A stretch of 64,000 nucleotides of DNA, taken from assembly GCA_036023115.1 (NCBI GenBank), contig JAYKKT010000090.1:34863001-34927000 (forward strand). Reading direction: 5' to 3'. This stretch comes from Brasenia schreberi (lineage: Eukaryota; Streptophyta; Magnoliopsida; Nymphaeales; Cabombaceae). Shown here piece after piece: positions 60,320-64,000 of this stretch. The translations under genes and the position numbers were made by a program. The number at the start of each line of letters is the position of its first letter. The first letter of the stretch is position 1. The notes under the pieces were generated by a model. It saw only the letters and a program-made list of their open reading frames with translations. It was not told the origin of the DNA and ran no database searches.

Positions 60320-60392
60320 CAGTGGTACCGGGGTATCAAACTCACGACCTGCATCCAGTTAGTTGAGCGCTCTGCCATGTATGCTAACCCTT
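60320..60392 (-). mobile_element. SINE-like tRNA-derived fragment, copy 6
   Basis: On the minus strand GGGTTAGCATACATGGCAGA holds an A-box-like TGGCAGAGCGC, followed by GATGCAGGTCGTGAGTTTGA with a B-box-like GAGTTTGATACCCC. Box order and spacing fit a tRNA-derived promoter, but the sequence is more diverged from copies 2, 3 and 5. It has no clean cloverleaf, so not called as a tRNA gene. Confidence 0.5.
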
Positions 60393-60805
60393 TGAAAGCA
60401 GATTCAGCTCAATGTTTAAAAGAAGGTCTACTTGAATATTTCATCAAATAAAACTTTTCCGAATTTGAATATTTCATCAAATAAAAGATTATTCTTTTGT
60501 ATTATCAATAATAGGGAAGAAATGTATTGGTGCAGTTGACGGCTAGCGTGAACCTTGAGTCTGCTTTTTATGAATCAAATCTTTTAAGTGGAGTCATAAG
60601 AGAGAATTTCATAAGAAAAGTTTGAGGCTTTTAGGGTTCCACTCTATAGTTCAGATTCGGAATATTCAAACCTGTTCCTATCATGCAGGTTAAAAATTCA
60701 TATTCCAATTGTTAAAGAACATTATAAAGCAAACAACTATGAGAGGCACTAAATAGATTATTGCATATGCAACGGCCTCTATCTCTCTTATATATACATA
60801 TATTT

Positions 60806-61195
60806 TTCAGAATAAAGTCGACCAACTATCTTACTTTTTCTGATGAGAAAAAAAAATTCAGAATTTGAAGCTCTTAGATTAAGAAATTGGGCACACAGAA
60901 CTCGATCTCGATCTCAGATAGATGAGAAATTGGAAAAATTGGGCACACAAAACTCCTAAATCGTTCCCAATCCAATAATTCTGGTTTCAGAATAAAGTCG
61001 ACCAATTATCTTACTTTTTCTGATGAGAAAAAAAATTCCGAATTTGATAAAAAGCAGATTCAAGATACTTTTTCTGATGAGAAAAAAAATTCCGAATTTG
61101 ATAAAAAGCAGATTCAAGATACTTTTTCTGATGAGATATATTTAAGTATATATACTCTTAGATTAAGAAATTGGGCACACAAAACTCGATCTCGA
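60806..61195. repeat. Local repeat cluster with a 54-bp tandem array
   Basis: The segment TTCAGAATAAAGTCGACCAA occurs at about 60807 and 60987, and GAAATTGGGCACACA words occur three times. Within it ACTTTTTCTGATGAGA starts at 61013, 61067 and 61121, a 54-bp unit repeated two full times plus a partial copy. Confidence 0.8.
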
Positions 61196-61888
61196 GCCGA
61201 GCTTAATTGAGCTTGTTCTTAAGCTCGCTAAAGCTCAAAACAATAACAACCCTAACTAACTGAACTCAAATTGCATGAATGCAGCTCGAGCTTCAAGATT
61301 GAAGCTTATTGAACCTCTATCTCGCTAAAGCTAATTGGGTTATCATTTTGGCTCTACCTAGGAATGGATGGTTGAAGACCTTGGCTAATTGGACTTCGTC
61401 GAGCCCACTCCATAAGCATGTTTTATCTTCACCACTGGTGTTCAAACCAACTTATACGACCTTTCTCGAGTCCTCAGCCTTCAAGCCAACTTTTTCATGA
61501 CAGAACGATGACATTCTTGTGCTGAAACAAGTGTTGTATGCAGAAAGGCAGGATCACGGATTTGCACATTACACTTATAGGCTACTCATTAAGGTCGATA
61601 ATGGAGGTCAAGTGGAGAAATACAGCACTGGAATTCTGGATAACTTAGGCGCCCCCACCAGCCTCCAGTCTACAACTTCGGTACTTTTGAGCAGGTTTAT
61701 CCATAGATCATTCGATCATTTTGACTATATATTCCCCATGTAATGTTGTTATTAATAAGGTGCACCCTACGTTGCCACACATTTTAAAAGATGTCCTTAG
61801 CACTCCCCCCACCCAACCATGCATGGGTCTCAGGGTTACAAAACCCACACTCTTTCTGGAGATGACTTTTAGAGTCAACTAAATCGAA
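61196..61888. other. Intergenic, no gene recognised
   Basis: 61190-61330 is rich in GAGCTT/AAGCTC words like other decayed repeats here. Open frames at 61309-61500 and 61519-61743 have no recognisable domain and non-ATG starts. Confidence 0.3.
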
Positions 61889-62085
61889 CCTGCACATGTT
61901 AGTTGAAATATTTCTTTCAAGAAAAAATGATTTAATATCATATGGTGGTGTGAACCTAGCTATATAAGATATTAAATAGATAACGCCAAATATCATGCTT
62001 TGATTTTAGTCGAAAAAGGCCAAAAATATATGTGATTTCTCTTTGCCTTTCTTTTTCTCACAAAGCTTGTTTCATAACTCCGACA
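61889..62085. repeat. Direct repeat, left copy
   Basis: Shares with 63832-64000 the blocks GTTAGTTGAAATATTTCT, AATATCATATGGTG, TTTAGTCGAAAAAGGCCAAAA and AAGCTTGTTTCATAAC in the same order and orientation. The copies are clearly diverged. Confidence 0.7.
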
Positions 62086-63362
62086 AGTGAGGTAGGTTTG
62101 CCCCATACTGGACGGGTACCCTGTCTCAATATATGACAAATTTAGGACCGTCACGGCTAGCAAGGAAGTCTTAGCTGACGGTTGGTCGGAATCTGTGAAT
62201 AGTTTCATGACAGCTGAAGAAAACAACAATTAACTGCAAATCAAGATAATGGGACGGTGACTTTTCAGTGTTTTTCTCCCGTTGGCACAAAATGTCTGGT
62301 AATACCAACCGTAGAAAGTTTTTTTGCATGTGGAACCACTTAACCAGTCAGCTGCATCAGATTCCATTTCTCTCTCGTGATAAAGTAGAGCTTCGATATA
62401 CGATCGGCCTCCCCGGAGAAAAACTAAAACTTTTTTAGAGGACCATCTTCGTTATAATTGCGTCAGCAAAACGTTCTTTCGACAATGTCGTGTTGGTGAT
62501 ATCAATGTATTTGGCAGACGCATCGAATATAAAAGAGAAAGGTGGAAGTGATCCGTGAGTTGTTTGATTACTGAAAAGTTGTTCTAGATCGTCCACTTTC
62601 TTTATCTATTCACACTGAACGGTCAAGATCATGTTCTGAACCACCCAATATTGCCTAGCCAAGCTTGCTGTAATGGTTGGAAACCAAACCATTGACAGAT
62701 GCATATATGTGAACTTTGATGAATGATAGCCATTATTTTATGTCCAAAAAACAACTATATAAAACTTTCTTTTGCAATAAACTAGCCAATTCGGCCAGGT
62801 TATTGTTTGATCGGGATCAATCCCAATGGAGCAAGGTCAGTGATGTCGAGGAAGAAGGGGATATTGAAATGAATTTGAAATGAAAGTTACACAATATGGG
62901 AGATGAGAAAATCATAATAAAACAAGAAGCGAACTAAGAGACATTATTAACCAGGCAGCACCCATATTTATAAATGAGGAGCACTCAATTACCTAATCAG
63001 TTCAATTTTATTGAAATACAACTTCATGTGGTATCTTATTATTTAATATAACTAAACCTCCGCCAATCGAAATGTCATAATTTTATAAATAATAACCACA
63101 AATCGTGTGTCAAATGTTGCGATCTCCTCTATGATCCAGATCAAAACGAATTAATCATGGTATCCAAACTGATCGGACTTGGATCTAGCAAGCAACTGGG
63201 TCTAAGCAAGGAAGACACCATCACCATAATGTTTCCCTTGTGCTGGTTTCCTTGCATTTGTGCATAACTTATACTACTTGTGTGCATCAGTAGCTATAAA
63301 AAAGTTCTGAATAAAAAGTAGTGGTTTTCTATACGGAATTGCTTCCTCCATCCGAGCAAACA
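62086..63362. other. Sequence between the direct repeats, no gene recognised
   Basis: No coding frame with a recognisable domain. A TATA-like TATAAA lies at 63295-63300. Confidence 0.3.
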
Positions 63363-63539
63363 ATGCTCTTATCCCTTCTTATTTTCGCGCTCTACGCATT
63401 CTCTCATGGCGTTTTCTGTATGGCAAACAGAAGCGTGCTCTTAAAACTTCTGTCTTCGTCCTTTACGTTTCCTGCGTCTTTCTCTCTCTACTTAAAACCT
63501 TTAAGAGTTCTTTTGACAAGCTTCCGGAATTTTATTTAG
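63363..63539 (+). CDS. Hypothetical small secreted-type ORF, 58 aa
   Basis: The ATG at 63363 lies 68 bp downstream of a TATAAA box (63295-63300), a spacing that fits a plant promoter. The product begins with a hydrophobic, signal-peptide-like MLLSLLIFALYAFSHGVFCM and continues as a Ser/Phe-rich, mildly basic tail. A GTATGG at 63418 could be a splice donor, so it might instead be a first exon. No family recognised and no supporting neighbour; it may be chance. Confidence 0.2.
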   Translation: MLLSLLIFALYAFSHGVFCMANRSVLLKLLSSSFTFPASFSLYLKPLRVLLTSFRNFI

Positions 63540-63831
63540 TCTTTAGTTTAATAGATCACCAAAGTGAACGCCTGCATGATTTTTTCAGCGGATGTGAAGA
63601 TTCACTGTTCCTGATACATGCATGAAAATTTATTAGTTCATGAGGATAAGATACTTTTGGGTCCACATCACTCAATAGAAAACTCCTGTCAGAAAATTGT
63701 CCTTAACTAGTCACGCGGTTAATACATACTCTTTTGCACTTGAATGCACGAAATCACAATTCCTCTAGCTCTACTGCTCGAAGTAACAGAGGGTTACATT
63801 TGTTTCGTTCTTTTGTTTCTTGATGCGAGAC

Positions 63832-64000
63832 CATGCATATGCTAGTTGAAATATTTCTCCCAAGAAAAATTAATTTAGTATCATATGGTGTCATGAACCC
63901 TTATCAGATTTTAACTTATAACGCTATAAATTATACTTCGCTTTTAGTCAAAAAAGGCCAAAAATGCCTTAGTTTGAAAAGCTTGTTTCGTAACATCATT
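63832..64000. repeat. Direct repeat, right copy (cut by window end)
   Basis: Second copy of the repeat at 61889-62085. It runs into the end of the window. Confidence 0.7.

Noticed and set aside
60301..60395. tRNA gene
   Set aside because: A- and B-box-like sequences are present but there is no consistent cloverleaf, so it is treated as a SINE-like fragment.
61993..62229. 78-codon minus-strand frame over the left direct repeat
   Set aside because: Lies within a non-coding repeat whose second copy does not keep the frame.

Overview
The window is nuclear DNA of a flowering plant. It holds GT-AG intron genes of plant-only families (a GRAS regulator and a MAPKKK3/YODA-type kinase), Ty1/copia and Ty3/gypsy LTR retrotransposons, hAT elements, an RTE-type LINE, a tRNA-derived SINE family and long TA/GA/CA microsatellites. 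I cannot name the species. Gene density is low: two solid protein-coding genes, one probable small regulator, and a few orphan exon-like fragments in 64 kb. Most of the rest is mobile-element sequence.

Layout. 1-2611: left-truncated, degenerate Copia element (minus strand) inside an intron of the MAPKKK gene. 2689-8581: MAPKKK gene (minus), six exons visible, from the start codon to the DFG/AKH part of the kinase domain; the remaining 3' exons must lie left of the window. Its first intron carries a 1078-bp non-autonomous hAT element with a perfect 8-bp target-site duplication. 8.6-22 kb: no convincing gene; a 152-bp tandem duplication, five SINE copies and long microsatellites. 22.0-23.25 kb: probable four-exon gene (minus) for a small HLH-ACT-like protein without a basic region. 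26142-38567: complete, very young 12.4-kb Ty3/gypsy element of the Tat type with two long open ORFs, nearly identical 2.19-kb LTRs and an ATGGG duplication. It seems to sit in the end of the 5' LTR of an older Copia element whose decayed coding region lies at 40.2-43.8 kb. 44.6 kb: small receptor-kinase-like exon fragment. 46613-48313: intact single-exon GRAS gene, SCL1-like (minus). 49.4-51.4 kb: two facing orphan terminal-exon-like fragments and an RTE LINE that keeps its 5' end and endonuclease but lacks its reverse transcriptase. 52943-55098: larger hAT element with transposase remnants, related to the one in the MAPKKK intron. 55.1-64 kb: no confident gene; local tandem repeats, another SINE, a widely spaced direct repeat and one tiny signal-peptide-like ORF behind a TATA box.

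The cellular genes are not an operon and need not work together: a MAP-kinase-cascade kinase, a GRAS transcriptional regulator and a putative HLH dimerisation protein. I found no clearly new biological system. The most informative observations are the ORF1/ORF2 stop-start junction and G-patch of the young gypsy element, the hAT pair with CGATACG-rich subterminal arrays, and the basic-region-less HLH-ACT candidate.
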